A stretch of DNA of 64,000 nt from Halobacteriovoraceae bacterium (GCA_002712005.1 PASP01000012.1:62001-126000), one strand, 5' to 3'; positions 1 through 10,113 are shown, counted from the stretch's first letter. Program-made: numbers and translations. Notes: generated by a model from the letters alone, not told the origin.

Positions 1-1
1 A

Positions 2-3000
2 GAAGACACTTCGACTTCTCAATGTCAGGGAAGTGCTTATCAAATTACCACAACTGCTGATGCGGCCAATGCTGTTGGAACAGCTGATAGTTCATTTGTT
101 CCCAGTGAGTTATGCCCTAATTGTAATAAGACCATTAATTCATCCAATGTATCACTCTATATAAGTAATCCTCCCCTAAGTGTTAATGATCGCGTCCCTG
201 AGTCGCAAATTAATTTTGGTGGACTTATCTTAAGAGTCACATCTTCAGCAACCCTTGATGATGACACTTCAACAGGGTCGTGTTCAGACTCCGCTTGTTT
301 AGCGAAGGGCTTTGATTGCTGTCTAGATGGTCAATGTGTGAATGATGGTGGACTAAGACCCAATGCCTCTTCTCAAGATGATTTTACTCAGGCCTTGGCC
401 GATGTTAATTCCAATCCTAATAACTTTATCAATTGGCCAAATATCTATTTTGTGTGTGGGTCAACTCCGCCTAATCCAGATCCAACACCAACGGAACTGC
501 CCGACGCCAGTGGAACAGCATCTGCTTACTTACAAGAATTAATTGAAGATTGGAAGTGCTTAGAAGAAGGCAGACTCGAAGAGCCTGACTATCCAGGAAA
601 AGCGGTATGTGCTCCAGGCTATGATCAAACAGCTTATGAATCAGTACGCTCTAAGGTTTGGGCCTATTGTGGTTGTGATGCTGATCCCTTTCCCACCGAT
701 CCCGATGATAATGCTTGTCCAGACTTTAGCTTTAAGGCCCTCGACAGTGACGAAGAAGAAATTCCCTATAATGAAGGTACCTTCAATCAAGCGGCCATTA
801 AGTCCATTGTTTGCTATAGCCCCATTGTTGATCCCGTCCCGACTCCTTTTCAAAATTTAAGTCTTCCTGTTAATACAAGGAGTGCTCCTCATCGTTTTTA
901 TAAGGCCAGTGATGGAAGCTCTGTGGATGATATTGAATCTCTTGTGGACAATACAGTAGAGCCGGAAGGAACGCCCTTTCAGTATATTGATAATAGCGCT
1001 AAGACTGATCCTGACTGTTCAGGCACCAACGGATCTTCTGGCGCATCTGCTTGTGAGTTCAATATGAACTCTATTCTTGGTCAAATGAGTGTGACTCTTA
1101 ACCAGGCCAAGCCTGCTAAAGTTGTTCACTTAGATTTTGATCAAACTTATGTCATCAGTACTTTGAATGGTTACTATACTCCCTGCCCCACTTGTGCAGC
1201 TGATTATTGGTTCCAAAGCTTTAAGCCTTTTCCGGCCTCTCAAAATGGAGTTGGACTGGAATCTATAAGCTACACGACTAATCGATCTCAATTTGGAGAT
1301 AATAATACTCTCGGAAACTATGAAGATACTATTTTTGGAAGGGCCTGTTTTGTTCCTCCAACCATGATTCCTTTTTCCCATAAGCCTCACTCGGATTTAA
1401 ATACGCAGAGAAGAAATCGACTTCTGACCCAAGCTGCTCTTTATGTGAATGGCTATCAAAGAGACTGGTATGGATTTAACCGAGGTGCCCTCATTGGATC
1501 TTTTGATGGGGTGAAATGGTTTGCCATTGGTAAGAATAGAAGAGTTATTGCCTCTACAGGAAAACTATTCTTGGCCATCAATGCTCCCTTTGCCGACCTG
1601 GCCGAAGATAATGATCTCACTGTTCAAATTATACTTGATCAAGGAAACTCCATAGCCCCCACTCACGATTACGATCCCAACTTAAGCGCCAATGATATTG
1701 AGCAAGGATCTGCTGCGAGTTGCCAGCGTTGGCACCAATGTAATACAGACACAGATTGTATCACTCGCTTAGGCTGGGAATATATGTGTGTCGACACCAG
1801 TAATTACAAGAGCCATTGGCCAAAATTTAATGTAGAAGCTGATGAATTAGAAGATCAAGAATATGCCTCAGCAACATTCTCTCGTATCTTACAAGCAGGT
1901 ATGCCAGCAGGTAATAAGAAGAGATGTGTCTATCGTGGTTCAGGGGCCATCTGTAAGGGAGACTTTACTTCTAACCTTTCTGAAACTCGTCAAAAAATGT
2001 TTGCCTGTGCTCCTAATTTTCACTGTGAGTCTTTAGATAATAATAACTTCAATTCCCGTGTAATTCGTACTCCCAATCTTCAAAGTAATATCCTCTATGG
2101 CCGTGATGCCGATATTCTTGGAAGACCTGAGTTCTATCACGAAGGTCAAAGTTCACTTCCTGATGCCGCTAAAGATACCATTCGCTATAATGCTGAAAAC
2201 TTTACTTCTGAAACGGATGATATGGGAATTTGTCGTCCAGGAAGAAAAATCAACCAAACGACTTATATCAATCAACATGCTGAAGGCGATACAGCGGGAA
2301 GGTCAGACTATATTAGCCAAGTCGGAACTTGTAACTCCACCATCACAGGTGTTTCTCGCGTTCGTGGCTGCCCTATGATTCAAACGGCCGAAGGTGAAGA
2401 TGTTGCCAAAGGCGATCTTATCTTTGGTCTCAATGATACCATTCAAAATATTCAAAATAGTTGTGGAGCAGAAAGTACAGCAACGATAAGTAGTGCAACC
2501 CAATCTCTATTTAAAAGCATTGAGGCCAATGCTCTTCAGAGTATAACAAGTATCACGACCGAAACTCTTGCGGCAGATGCATGTCTCAGAAGGGCCGGTT
2601 CTGTTTGTCACACAGACCTTGATTGTTCCCCCAACCGTCTTCACCAAAGTGCTTCCTTTACTTATGGACAAGAACAATTTGGTAACACAGAAGCAGAAAA
2701 GCTCTATTGGGAAGAAAGTCTTATTTGTGGCCAAGCGGCTGATAAACCTTTCAATACAGATGAAGATTATTACGACTATGATATGTCTAAGAATCGTTGT
2801 TGTCGCGAAGTGGGTAACGCCTTCACTATGTTTACCCAAGGAGATCCAACAACTGATGCTCTAAACTCAGATCTTGATGTAACAGCATTTCCTTATTTAA
2901 ACCCTGGAGCGACAGGAAGGTATTCTCGCTACGCTGTTGTAGGAGCTACAGATCAGGCAACAGGTACGGCGACAAGTGATCCCTACCCTCAAGCCCCGAT

Positions 3001-4855
3001 AATCAATCCAACGGCAGGTGAAATTCCAAAGGCCTACCAATGGAAAACGATTCACGACACCGGAAGCCTTACTTGTTGTGGTGGTGGCTGGGTTCGTAAG
3101 TTCGCAGACGGATCATCCGCCTGGGATGATACGACTCGACTTCAAATCAACCCCACTGAATTTCAATGTTTAAACTATAGTTATGAAACTCCAATTACGG
3201 ATATCCGTAATAATAATAATGAGTTCTTTATCAGTATTATCAACTACGCTAAAGATCTTGATCGCTTTTGCTTCTCCCCCGTATACGGTGGTTGTTCGGA
3301 ACTTAACTTTCCAGAGCCTTCAAGTAGTGGAGAAATTCTACTACCTCAAAGAAAATCTGTGGTTTCTAACTCCTACAACAATGCGGTACTCGATACTCTA
3401 CCGGCCGTTATTCCCACGGAGACGGATACGACTGATGGAATGGCCGGACTCTCTGTCAATGTCCCCTATCAGCCAATTCTCTTTGAAAATGTTGATGATA
3501 TCGACTCAAGTACAGATGACGACTTTAACTACTTTAGAAGCCAGAGCTACAATGCTGTAAGTTTCTATCTCCCTTCCTATGTGGGCTATATTAATTCTAT
3601 AGCGGTTGGGGTTAATAATAATATTAGAAGTGTAAAGGTACGCTACTACGATGAAGATGGTAACGACTTTCAAACGGATGATCTCACTTTCTATACAGGA
3701 ACTTGTGATCCTTCCATTGCCAGTCCAAGAAACCCGAAAGGTCTCTTAGCAGAAGGCTCTTATTGTATTCATGAAAGTAACACTCATGGTAGAGTCTTCC
3801 ATGCTGTGGCCGATACATCTGTTACCGACTCGGGAGGAAACCCTTGGTTCTTCGCCTCAGTTAGAATTACCTTCAATGTGGCAAATGGTCCCGACTTCTG
3901 GTACCAAGATGTCACGGCCGCACCTGCTCGCTACCAAGACCCTACTCGCGAGGGAATGATTGGTGGAAATGAAATGTATTATCTGACCAAGCTGGCCCGC
4001 CTAGAACTTCTAGGAATACCTCAAATTGTATATGAGCCCCTATATTGTAATACCAACAAAGAAAAGCTCGTAGGCGGTATCTTTACTGGACTGGAATCAA
4101 GGGATGACTTCTATGCCAATTCTCATTCCATGGCCGGAAGTAACTTTGATATCAATGGGCGATCTCTGCTGCAAATGTACGATGAGCGCTATCAAACTCC
4201 AAGCTCTGCTCAGACGGCGGTTCACATGGTAGATGGAAACCCTAGAGAAGACCATGCGCAATTCTATAATTATGACTCAGGAAGCGATACCTATTTAGAT
4301 CGCAATGAGCATTTCAAATATTATAATGAATCAGAATTTGAGATGCCTCGTATCTTTAGCTCTAATGAATTCAGATGTTGTGTTCAACTAGGTGAAGAGG
4401 CCAGTGAAGATGGACGATGCTGTTCTGGTTTTAGAGACGGAGATAATATTTGTAAACTTCCAAAAGGAACAGATCTCTATGTTTATTTCAACCGCTTTGT
4501 TTCAGGAGAAGGACTTGGAGAAGACCAACCTGGTGGTGGATTTAAAGATGAAGACTTTATTCCAGAAACAGGTGAACCTAAAATTAGTAATGAAGTACAA
4601 AATAAAATTCAGGCCCTAGGAGAAGCTTACTGTGAAAGTGGAGAAACTCGTGGTGGTGCTGCATTTGGATACTATAATCCCGAACCTAATACCGGTGGCT
4701 ATCAGCATAGAGAATCATTCCAAGCAGAAGATTGGATCCAATACACGATTGTCGATTCGACAAACGATCTCTACGAAGATGGAAATAATGAGTTCTACGG
4801 TATTTCACCTTTTCTAGCGGGCTACCGTTGGAATCATCATGTTTACTGTAAATAG
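2..4855 (+). CDS. giant cysteine-rich surface/secreted protein, 5' end outside the window
   Basis: The reading frame is open from base 2 to TAG at 4853-4855, giving at least 1617 residues, so the start lies upstream of the window. A GTG at 338 is internal: cysteine-rich coding sequence continues upstream of it. The protein is rich in Asn, Asp, Ser, Tyr and Cys, and has short Cys modules such as CSDSACLAKGFDCC just before 338, CNTDTDC, CHTDLDC and CCSGF near the C-terminus. These resemble C-x-x-D-x-D-C repeats of secreted deltaproteobacterial-type proteins. I see no membrane anchor or catalytic motif in the visible part. The many cysteines imply disulphides and export. A methyltransferase gene starts 3 nt after the stop, so the two may be co-transcribed. 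Function is unknown. Confidence 0.8.
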   Translation, partial: EDTSTSQCQGSAYQITTTADAANAVGTADSSFVPSELCPNCNKTINSSNVSLYISNPPLSVNDRVPESQINFGGLILRVTSSATLDDDTSTGSCSDSACLAKGFDCCLDGQCVNDGGLRPNASSQDDFTQALADVNSNPNNFINWPNIYFVCGSTPPNPDPTPTELPDASGTASAYLQELIEDWKCLEEGRLEEPDYPGKAVCAPGYDQTAYESVRSKVWAYCGCDADPFPTDPDDNACPDFSFKALDSDEEEIPYNEGTFNQAAIKSIVCYSPIVDPVPTPFQNLSLPVNTRSAPHRFYKASDGSSVDDIESLVDNTVEPEGTPFQYIDNSAKTDPDCSGTNGSSGASACEFNMNSILGQMSVTLNQAKPAKVVHLDFDQTYVISTLNGYYTPCPTCAADYWFQSFKPFPASQNGVGLESISYTTNRSQFGDNNTLGNYEDTIFGRACFVPPTMIPFSHKPHSDLNTQRRNRLLTQAALYVNGYQRDWYGFNRGALIGSFDGVKWFAIGKNRRVIASTGKLFLAINAPFADLAEDNDLTVQIILDQGNSIAPTHDYDPNLSANDIEQGSAASCQRWHQCNTDTDCITRLGWEYMCVDTSNYKSHWPKFNVEADELEDQEYASATFSRILQAGMPAGNKKRCVYRGSGAICKGDFTSNLSETRQKMFACAPNFHCESLDNNNFNSRVIRTPNLQSNILYGRDADILGRPEFYHEGQSSLPDAAKDTIRYNAENFTSETDDMGICRPGRKINQTTYINQHAEGDTAGRSDYISQVGTCNSTITGVSRVRGCPMIQTAEGEDVAKGDLIFGLNDTIQNIQNSCGAESTATISSATQSLFKSIEANALQSITSITTETLAADACLRRAGSVCHTDLDCSPNRLHQSASFTYGQEQFGNTEAEKLYWEESLICGQAADKPFNTDEDYYDYDMSKNRCCREVGNAFTMFTQGDPTTDALNSDLDVTAFPYLNPGATGRYSRYAVVGATDQATGTATSDPYPQAPIINPTAGEIPKAYQWKTIHDTGSLTCCGGGWVRKFADGSSAWDDTTRLQINPTEFQCLNYSYETPITDIRNNNNEFFISIINYAKDLDRFCFSPVYGGCSELNFPEPSSSGEILLPQRKSVVSNSYNNAVLDTLPAVIPTETDTTDGMAGLSVNVPYQPILFENVDDIDSSTDDDFNYFRSQSYNAVSFYLPSYVGYINSIAVGVNNNIRSVKVRYYDEDGNDFQTDDLTFYTGTCDPSIASPRNPKGLLAEGSYCIHESNTHGRVFHAVADTSVTDSGGNPWFFASVRITFNVANGPDFWYQDVTAAPARYQDPTREGMIGGNEMYYLTKLARLELLGIPQIVYEPLYCNTNKEKLVGGIFTGLESRDDFYANSHSMAGSNFDINGRSLLQMYDERYQTPSSAQTAVHMVDGNPREDHAQFYNYDSGSDTYLDRNEHFKYYNESEFEMPRIFSSNEFRCCVQLGEEASEDGRCCSGFRDGDNICKLPKGTDLYVYFNRFVSGEGLGEDQPGGGFKDEDFIPETGEPKISNEVQNKIQALGEAYCESGETRGGAAFGYYNPEPNTGGYQHRESFQAEDWIQYTIVDSTNDLYEDGNNEFYGISPFLAGYRWNHHVYCK

Positions 4856-4858
4856 TCT

Positions 4859-5677
4859 ATGGCCAATGATGAATATATCTTAGGACATTATGCAAATGTG
4901 GCCAAACAATATGGCCTCTCCCCTCAATCGACGATTGAAGATCAAGTCATAAGAGATGCTGAAACGGACTTCTTTAAAAAGGCCATCTCAAAAATTCTAG
5001 AAAAGACTCCTCACCTTCATCGCCCCCTAAGAATTCTTGACGCCGGCTGTGGCAATGGAATTACTATAGAGCGCTTATCCAAGGTCTTTCCTCGTACTGA
5101 ATTTGTGGGCCTTGAGTTTACGCCGGAACTGCATGAACTCTGTCTACAGAGGCACTCAAAGCTCGAAAATAAAAAGAATATTACCTTTATCAAAGGTGAC
5201 TTACGTGAGCCCCATTCTTTTCAGGGTCAGTCCTTTGATATCATCTATTCCCAGAGGGCAGTCATTAATATTTTAGGTAAGCAAAAACAAGTGCAGGCCC
5301 TTCGCAATATTGCAAGTCACCTCACTGAAGATGGTCACTATCTCTTAAGCGAGTCCTTCTATGAAACGTGGTCATCTTTGAATCACGCTCGAGCTGAATT
5401 TCAAATGGGAGAAGTTCCCATCTCTAAGCATAATCTCTTTCTAACCGAGTCGAGACTTAAGACACTAGAAAAATGTGGAATGACGGAATACCACCATAAT
5501 TTAGGACGCCACTTTCTAAGTACCCATTTCTATCTCACTCGAGTACTCCATCCTCAAATTTCTAAAAGAGGAGATCGGGCCATAGCTCCCCACTTTGTAA
5601 AGTTTTTCACCGAGGGCCTAGGTCCCAATATTGGAACTTACTCACCCTTGCAATTTCGCTGGTTTGAAAAAAATTAG
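4859..5677 (+). CDS. class I SAM-dependent methyltransferase
   Basis: 272 residues with the class I methyltransferase glycine motif ILDAGCGNG at about residues 59-67, an acidic residue at the end of strand 2 (FVGLEFTPE) and a motif-II-like segment (FDIIYSQRAVINIL). This indicates transfer of a methyl group from S-adenosylmethionine; the substrate cannot be told. There is no signal peptide, so it should be cytoplasmic. ATG lies 3 nt after the stop of the giant Cys-rich gene and no Shine-Dalgarno is obvious, which suggests translational coupling. The upstream gene product is exported, so a joint role is not evident. Confidence 0.85.
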   Translation: MANDEYILGHYANVAKQYGLSPQSTIEDQVIRDAETDFFKKAISKILEKTPHLHRPLRILDAGCGNGITIERLSKVFPRTEFVGLEFTPELHELCLQRHSKLENKKNITFIKGDLREPHSFQGQSFDIIYSQRAVINILGKQKQVQALRNIASHLTEDGHYLLSESFYETWSSLNHARAEFQMGEVPISKHNLFLTESRLKTLEKCGMTEYHHNLGRHFLSTHFYLTRVLHPQISKRGDRAIAPHFVKFFTEGLGPNIGTYSPLQFRWFEKN

Positions 5678-5756
5678 CACCTCTAATAACTCTTTGCCTT
5701 TTGCGTAATTTGATACTATCTTGAGCCCTATTATTAAATACAACTATCTTGCAAGT

Positions 5757-6575
5757 ATGAATAAAAACACCTTTAAGTATCTAATATTACTTACACTTAT
5801 ATCTCTAAGTCCCCTTCTTCGAGCTGAAGAGGTCACCCTCTGGACCCCCCATCCCCAAGTCCAACACGACTTGAATCTCATGGCCCAACTCTATCGCAAT
5901 ACAAGTAATAAACCCGTATTCACAGCGAAGCTGGTCTTTAACCTAAAAGATAATGTGGATATCCATCAATTTTCCCCTAGTAGTGGAGAGCTCAAAAGGC
6001 TGATTACCTTCTCTCCTCTTATCGCTGGACCAACACCTCATCAGCCTTGGCTAAAATTGGCCAAAAGCTCAGGACTTCTCCAACTTAAAACCACACTCTT
6101 TCTCAATGAGTTTAAAGAGGAGAATCACTATTGGCTCAGACCAAAGGAAGCCCTACGCTTTGAAAAAACGATGAATAAATTCTTCAAGGCCATGCACCTA
6201 CCAACTCGAGATGACTATCCTTGGAGTGCACTGATTCAAGAAGAGGCCCTTAAGATTAAAGAAATTCTAAAAGCAAAGAAAATTGGAAAAATTGTCTTGG
6301 CCCACAATGCTCTTGCTCCTCTTTTAAAAGAAAGTGCAGACTTGGTTGTACTCTTCACCGATGATCATCACAGTGAGGTCGCTTCTTCAGAATTAAAAAA
6401 AGTCTTTCAATGGGTACAAAGGCCTGAAGAGGTGCTCTTTATCTTCGAAAAGAGTATTTCATGGCCTAGTAATTTAAAGGGAGGTTCATTTGATAAAGTT
6501 CGCTCTGTTCAATGGGCTCCTATATCCTCTTTTCCCCTGCGTTCTTTAAGAAAGGCCTTAGAGGAAAATTTATGA
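5757..6575 (+). CDS. znuA: periplasmic metal-binding protein of a Zn/Mn ABC transporter (ZnuA/TroA-like)
   Basis: I choose ATG 5757 over an in-frame TTG at 5721 because it gives a clean signal peptide (MNKNTFKYLILL... ending LLRAEE). 272 residues. Cluster A-I SBP features are visible: HQFSPSSGELKRL matches the first metal-ligand region, NHYWLRPKEAL the HxWLDP-type second one, and VLAHNALAPL the third His region. It should capture Zn2+ or Mn2+ in the periplasm and hand it to the permease encoded downstream. Its TGA stop overlaps the ATG of the ATPase gene (ATGA). The lack of the usual His-rich loop, together with a His-rich tail on the ATPase, is a twist. Metal identity is inferred, not shown. 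Confidence 0.8.
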   Translation: MNKNTFKYLILLTLISLSPLLRAEEVTLWTPHPQVQHDLNLMAQLYRNTSNKPVFTAKLVFNLKDNVDIHQFSPSSGELKRLITFSPLIAGPTPHQPWLKLAKSSGLLQLKTTLFLNEFKEENHYWLRPKEALRFEKTMNKFFKAMHLPTRDDYPWSALIQEEALKIKEILKAKKIGKIVLAHNALAPLLKESADLVVLFTDDHHSEVASSELKKVFQWVQRPEEVLFIFEKSISWPSNLKGGSFDKVRSVQWAPISSFPLRSLRKALEENL

Positions 6576-7429
6576 CTACCGTTCAGGTAAGAGAACTCTC
6601 CTTTTCTTATCCCAAAGCGGCCTTTCAAAAGGCAGATCAAGAAAGTGAGAACTTTCAGCTCATATTAGATCGTATCACCTTTGAAGTTTCCAAAGGTGAA
6701 ATCCTAGGAATTCTAGGTCCCAATGGAGGAGGAAAATCAACTCTTCTCAAAATTCTGGCCGGCTTATTAAAGCCCACATCGGGAAGTCTGACTTACCACC
6801 TCGAAGATAAGAATAGGGGGATCATTTATATTCCTCAAAAAGATCAAAGAAATCTTAGCTATCCCATTACGATTTTGGAATTTCTCGAATCGGCAAGGCT
6901 ACCAGGTTCAAAAATTCCAAGATCAGAATGTATCCATGCCCTAGAGCGAGTCGAACTCAAACGTCCAGTTAATCAACCTATGAGTGGCCTAAGCGGAGGA
7001 GAATTCCAAAGAGTTCTTTTGGCGAAGGCCTTCTTACAAAAGTCTCAACTCATTCTCATGGATGAGCCCACTAAAGGTTTGGATGGAATTGGACAAGATA
7101 AACTACTTGAGCTCTTAGGTGAGTTCAAAAAGAATGCAGCTGTTATTCTTGTCGATCACAATATTGCTCAGGTTCTTAAACACTGTGATCGACTTCTTTG
7201 TCTCAATAAGAGTTTCCACTGGCACGACCACAAGTCTCAGTTAAAGAAGAATATTTTAGAAGATACCTATCACTGTGAATTTGAGCACCTTCTGATACAT
7301 GAAAATACGGATGACATTCTCAACCATGATCATCACAAATGCTCTCATCATGATGATATTCATGAACACAAGAATAAGCATGAACAAGATCCTGTTGATC
7401 AAGACACTAAAAGAGCTGACCAAGAATGA
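6572..7429 (+). CDS. znuC: ABC transporter ATPase, ZnuC-like, with His-rich C-terminal tail
   Basis: Start ATG 6572 is preceded by GAGGAAAA and overlaps the SBP stop; an upstream in-frame start at 6512 would lie within the SBP gene and is rejected. 285 residues: Walker A GPNGGGKST (about 49-57), signature LSGGEFQR (about 140-147), Walker B LILMDEP (about 160-166) and switch His in VDHN. It powers metal uptake through the adjacent ABC-3 permease. The last ~35 residues carry many His, Asp and Glu (for example NHDHHKCSHHDD), a likely metal-binding or metal-sensing tail on the cytoplasmic side. ZnuC proteins often have C-terminal extensions with His, so Zn is the favoured substrate. The stop overlaps the permease ATG (ATGA). 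Confidence 0.88.
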   Translation: MTTVQVRELSFSYPKAAFQKADQESENFQLILDRITFEVSKGEILGILGPNGGGKSTLLKILAGLLKPTSGSLTYHLEDKNRGIIYIPQKDQRNLSYPITILEFLESARLPGSKIPRSECIHALERVELKRPVNQPMSGLSGGEFQRVLLAKAFLQKSQLILMDEPTKGLDGIGQDKLLELLGEFKKNAAVILVDHNIAQVLKHCDRLLCLNKSFHWHDHKSQLKKNILEDTYHCEFEHLLIHENTDDILNHDHHKCSHHDDIHEHKNKHEQDPVDQDTKRADQE

Positions 7430-8274
7430 ACTGGATTACTGATTTTATAACTTTTCCTTTCTTACAAAAGGCACTCATTGGCTGCTTAATCTTGGCCGTA
7501 ATCTGTGGAGTACTCTCTCCTATGATTGTAGCGAAGAGATTTGCCTTTATGGGCTCCTCTATTGCCCATGGTGCACTTCTTGGTGTTTCTATTGCTCTCT
7601 TTCTCATCGACTATATTCTCCCACCAGAGAGTCCAATGACCTCTCTCTTTGTCTTTGCTATCACAACGCTTGTTACTCTAGTGGCCGCGACTCCTTTGGC
7701 CTTGACGACTTTTCGTCAAAAGTTACCAAGTGATGCTTTAATTGGACTTTTCTTTACTGCAACGATGGGTCTTGGCCTTCTTATCCATCAATCTCTGGGG
7801 CCTGGAAAAGGGGATCTTCTGAGTTACCTCTTTGGCAACATCCTTATGCTCTCAACTATTGATCTGATGATACTTCTTATCTTGGGTCTTCTGATTTTCT
7901 TTCTGATATGGATCAAACGCTCCCATTGGATTTTATTTCTCTATGACGAAGAAGCGGCTTTTATCCAAGGGCTTCCCACTAAGCGCTATCATCTTATCTT
8001 CTTTCTTCTTCTTACGCTTGTCATCGTTAGTGGACTAAAAATATCAGGTGTCATTCTAATCAATAGCTTCTTACTTATTCCTGGCCTCTTTGCTCTGAAA
8101 TTTGCTCCCTCAGCAAAGAGCACATTCACCTATTCTCTTGGCTTTTCTCTCATGAGCGCTCTCACGGGAGTGATCTTGGCCAACGGACTGAATCTTTCCA
8201 CAGGCCCTACATTGGCCGTAACCCAAGTAATCTTTTATTTAGGATCTCAAATTAGGGACTTGCGCAGACACTAA
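7426..8274 (+). CDS. znuB: ABC-3 family metal transporter permease (ZnuB-like)
   Basis: 282 residues, almost entirely hydrophobic segments (about 8-9 predicted membrane helices). The family hallmark MIVAKRFAFMGSSIAHGALLG sits near residues 29-48, and the later loop GLKISGVILINSFLLIPG is also typical of ZnuB/MntB permeases. The protein forms the inner-membrane channel of the uptake system encoded by the two genes upstream; a 4-nt ATGA overlap with the ATPase gene indicates a tightly coupled operon. It ends with TAA at 8274. No Zur or MntR box was recognised upstream of the operon, so regulation is unknown. Confidence 0.9.
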   Translation: MNWITDFITFPFLQKALIGCLILAVICGVLSPMIVAKRFAFMGSSIAHGALLGVSIALFLIDYILPPESPMTSLFVFAITTLVTLVAATPLALTTFRQKLPSDALIGLFFTATMGLGLLIHQSLGPGKGDLLSYLFGNILMLSTIDLMILLILGLLIFFLIWIKRSHWILFLYDEEAAFIQGLPTKRYHLIFFLLLTLVIVSGLKISGVILINSFLLIPGLFALKFAPSAKSTFTYSLGFSLMSALTGVILANGLNLSTGPTLAVTQVIFYLGSQIRDLRRH

Positions 8275-8312
8275 GTCTTTTTTCTCAGAGGAAGTTGAGA
8301 TAAAATGACTAG

Positions 8313-9164
8313 GTGAAATCTTTAAGCTCATTTATCTTATTCAATTTAAGCCTGTGCTTCTTTCCCTCTTTTCTTTATGGACAGTATGGAGAAGAAGTCT
8401 CTTCCTCGGATCTCGAAGAACATACCAGTATGGACGCTCCCAAAGAGATACAGAAGAATTTTAAGAGAGAAGACTTTAAACCCTATATGCTCGATCATTT
8501 TAATGAGGGCTGTCCCACTAATAGTACCTGTACAAAGAAAATGGGAAAGCTCTACAAGAATTGGTCCCAGACCCTAAGTTCCCTCTCTCAAAATAAAAAA
8601 ATGAATGAGAAACTTGAGTCTTACAGAAGGGAAAAGGGTATTCCCTTTGAAGTGTGGGTTACTCAAACAGAAAAACATAATCCCGAACTCATCACGTGGG
8701 AAGGTAACTGTAATTATCATAATCGCGAAGGTCATCAGAAAATAAAAATCGGAGTGGCCCTTATTAAGAATATTTCAGACCTCAATAACCTTGAGGAAAA
8801 AAATCTCATCGCCACAAGAAAAATCTATCGCTTAGGCCATGGAAATAAAGTCATCCGCTATAAAGTTCCTCAAAGTGATACTCCTTTGTATATTGCCGGA
8901 GATGATCTCATTTACCAAAGAAGTGAGAATGGTATTTATTATGGACTCTCTATTAATCCAGAAGGTCATCTGGGTATCATCGATACAGTTTCACCACCAG
9001 AGTTTCCGAAGTCTATGCCGTGTCCTAAAGTTTTGGAAGAAGTAAAGAAGGATCATCCTGAAGACTTTGAAAAGGAAATCTATGCTGGAGTCTATTGTCA
9101 GAGAATTTGGAATCATTCTTCAAAGAAAATGGACACTCTACTCTTAGGTTGGAGCTGTGATTAA
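8313..9164 (+). CDS. secreted protein of unknown function
   Basis: 283 residues with a signal peptide (MKSLSSFILFNLSLCFFPS... cleaved near FLYGQ). The start is GTG 8313; no ATG is available before the signal peptide and the Shine-Dalgarno is weak, so the start is fair rather than certain. The mature part is mixed alpha/beta with six or more Cys residues (CPTNSTC, CNYHN, MPCPKV, YCQRIW, GWSCD), suggesting a disulphide-bonded periplasmic or extracellular domain. I do not recognise the family. The stop overlaps the GTG start of the EEP-family gene by 8 nt, so the two are probably cotranslated. Confidence 0.7.
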   Translation: MKSLSSFILFNLSLCFFPSFLYGQYGEEVSSSDLEEHTSMDAPKEIQKNFKREDFKPYMLDHFNEGCPTNSTCTKKMGKLYKNWSQTLSSLSQNKKMNEKLESYRREKGIPFEVWVTQTEKHNPELITWEGNCNYHNREGHQKIKIGVALIKNISDLNNLEEKNLIATRKIYRLGHGNKVIRYKVPQSDTPLYIAGDDLIYQRSENGIYYGLSINPEGHLGIIDTVSPPEFPKSMPCPKVLEEVKKDHPEDFEKEIYAGVYCQRIWNHSSKKMDTLLLGWSCD

Positions 9165-10113
9165 GTTTACCACATGGAACCTTGAAAACTTCTTCATCAC
9201 CCCTCACTTAAAATATCCGAATCGCTTCCTAAAAGATAAGGATAAAGTTCAAAAGATTGCAGAAACTCTACTCCACATCAGTCCTGACTTTCTCTTTCTA
9301 ACAGAGATTGGTGGACTTGAAGATTTGAAAATCTTTAACCGAGATTATCTTCAAGAGACTTATGAAATTCACTTTATTAAAGGTAATTCCAATAGAGGGA
9401 TAGAGCTTGCCTTCATGGCAAAGATTGAATTTCTTCAAGAGAAGAATTGGAAAGTTAAAGCAAGCTCCTACGCAAAGAGCCCAATTGGATTCAACTATCC
9501 TCATGAAGTAAAAGAAAATAAAAGGGCCAAAGAAAGAGGCCAAAAGCTCCCCCATCGCAGCCATCGCATGTCTCGAGACCTCTTACAAATAGATGTGTCA
9601 AATGCAGAGGGAACTCTTCAGTTCATTCTACTTGGAGTTCACTTTAAATCTAAACTTGATAAGGATGGTATCGACTGGAATGGACAAAGAAGAAGATTGG
9701 CCGAATGCCGTTTTAGTGCAGAGATCTATGATCAACTCAATAAAAAAAACCAGGGAAAAGTCCCTATTTTTATAACGGGAGATTTCAATGGAGAGGCCCA
9801 CTCTCAAAAAAGAGATCCTGAATTTAGAGACCTCTATGCTCTCGATCTTATAGACTTTAGTGAAATTCTCGACCTACCTGAAGACCATCGCTACTCATTC
9901 GTTGGCATGAACCGAGCAAGAAAACTAGTAGGACTGCAACTTGATTATTTCTTTATGCCCAAGAATTTAATCCAAAAGATCATCCCCTTTGAATCAGGGT
10001 TTTATCGCTATCTTAATGAAAATGGCGAGCCCTACCCCATTCCCCAAAACCCAGGAGCAAAACATGCTCTGCCTAGTGACCACTACCCCATTGTCATCTC
10101 TCTCGATCTCTAA
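9157..10113 (+). CDS. endonuclease/exonuclease/phosphatase (EEP) family hydrolase
   Basis: 318 residues. EEP-fold landmarks are in order: TTWNLENFF at the N-terminus (metal/phosphate Asn), LFLTEIGG (Glu metal ligand), ITGDFNGE (Asp/Asn active site), a LDYFFMP segment and SDHYPIVISL (catalytic Asp-His) at the C-terminus. The family hydrolyses phosphodiesters or phosphomonoesters in DNA, RNA, phosphoinositides or other substrates; the substrate cannot be deduced. GTG 9157 lies inside the end of the preceding gene. No signal peptide is present, so a cytosolic nuclease or phosphatase is more likely than a secreted one, unless the start is misjudged. Confidence 0.82.
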   Translation: MIKFTTWNLENFFITPHLKYPNRFLKDKDKVQKIAETLLHISPDFLFLTEIGGLEDLKIFNRDYLQETYEIHFIKGNSNRGIELAFMAKIEFLQEKNWKVKASSYAKSPIGFNYPHEVKENKRAKERGQKLPHRSHRMSRDLLQIDVSNAEGTLQFILLGVHFKSKLDKDGIDWNGQRRRLAECRFSAEIYDQLNKKNQGKVPIFITGDFNGEAHSQKRDPEFRDLYALDLIDFSEILDLPEDHRYSFVGMNRARKLVGLQLDYFFMPKNLIQKIIPFESGFYRYLNENGEPYPIPQNPGAKHALPSDHYPIVISLDL

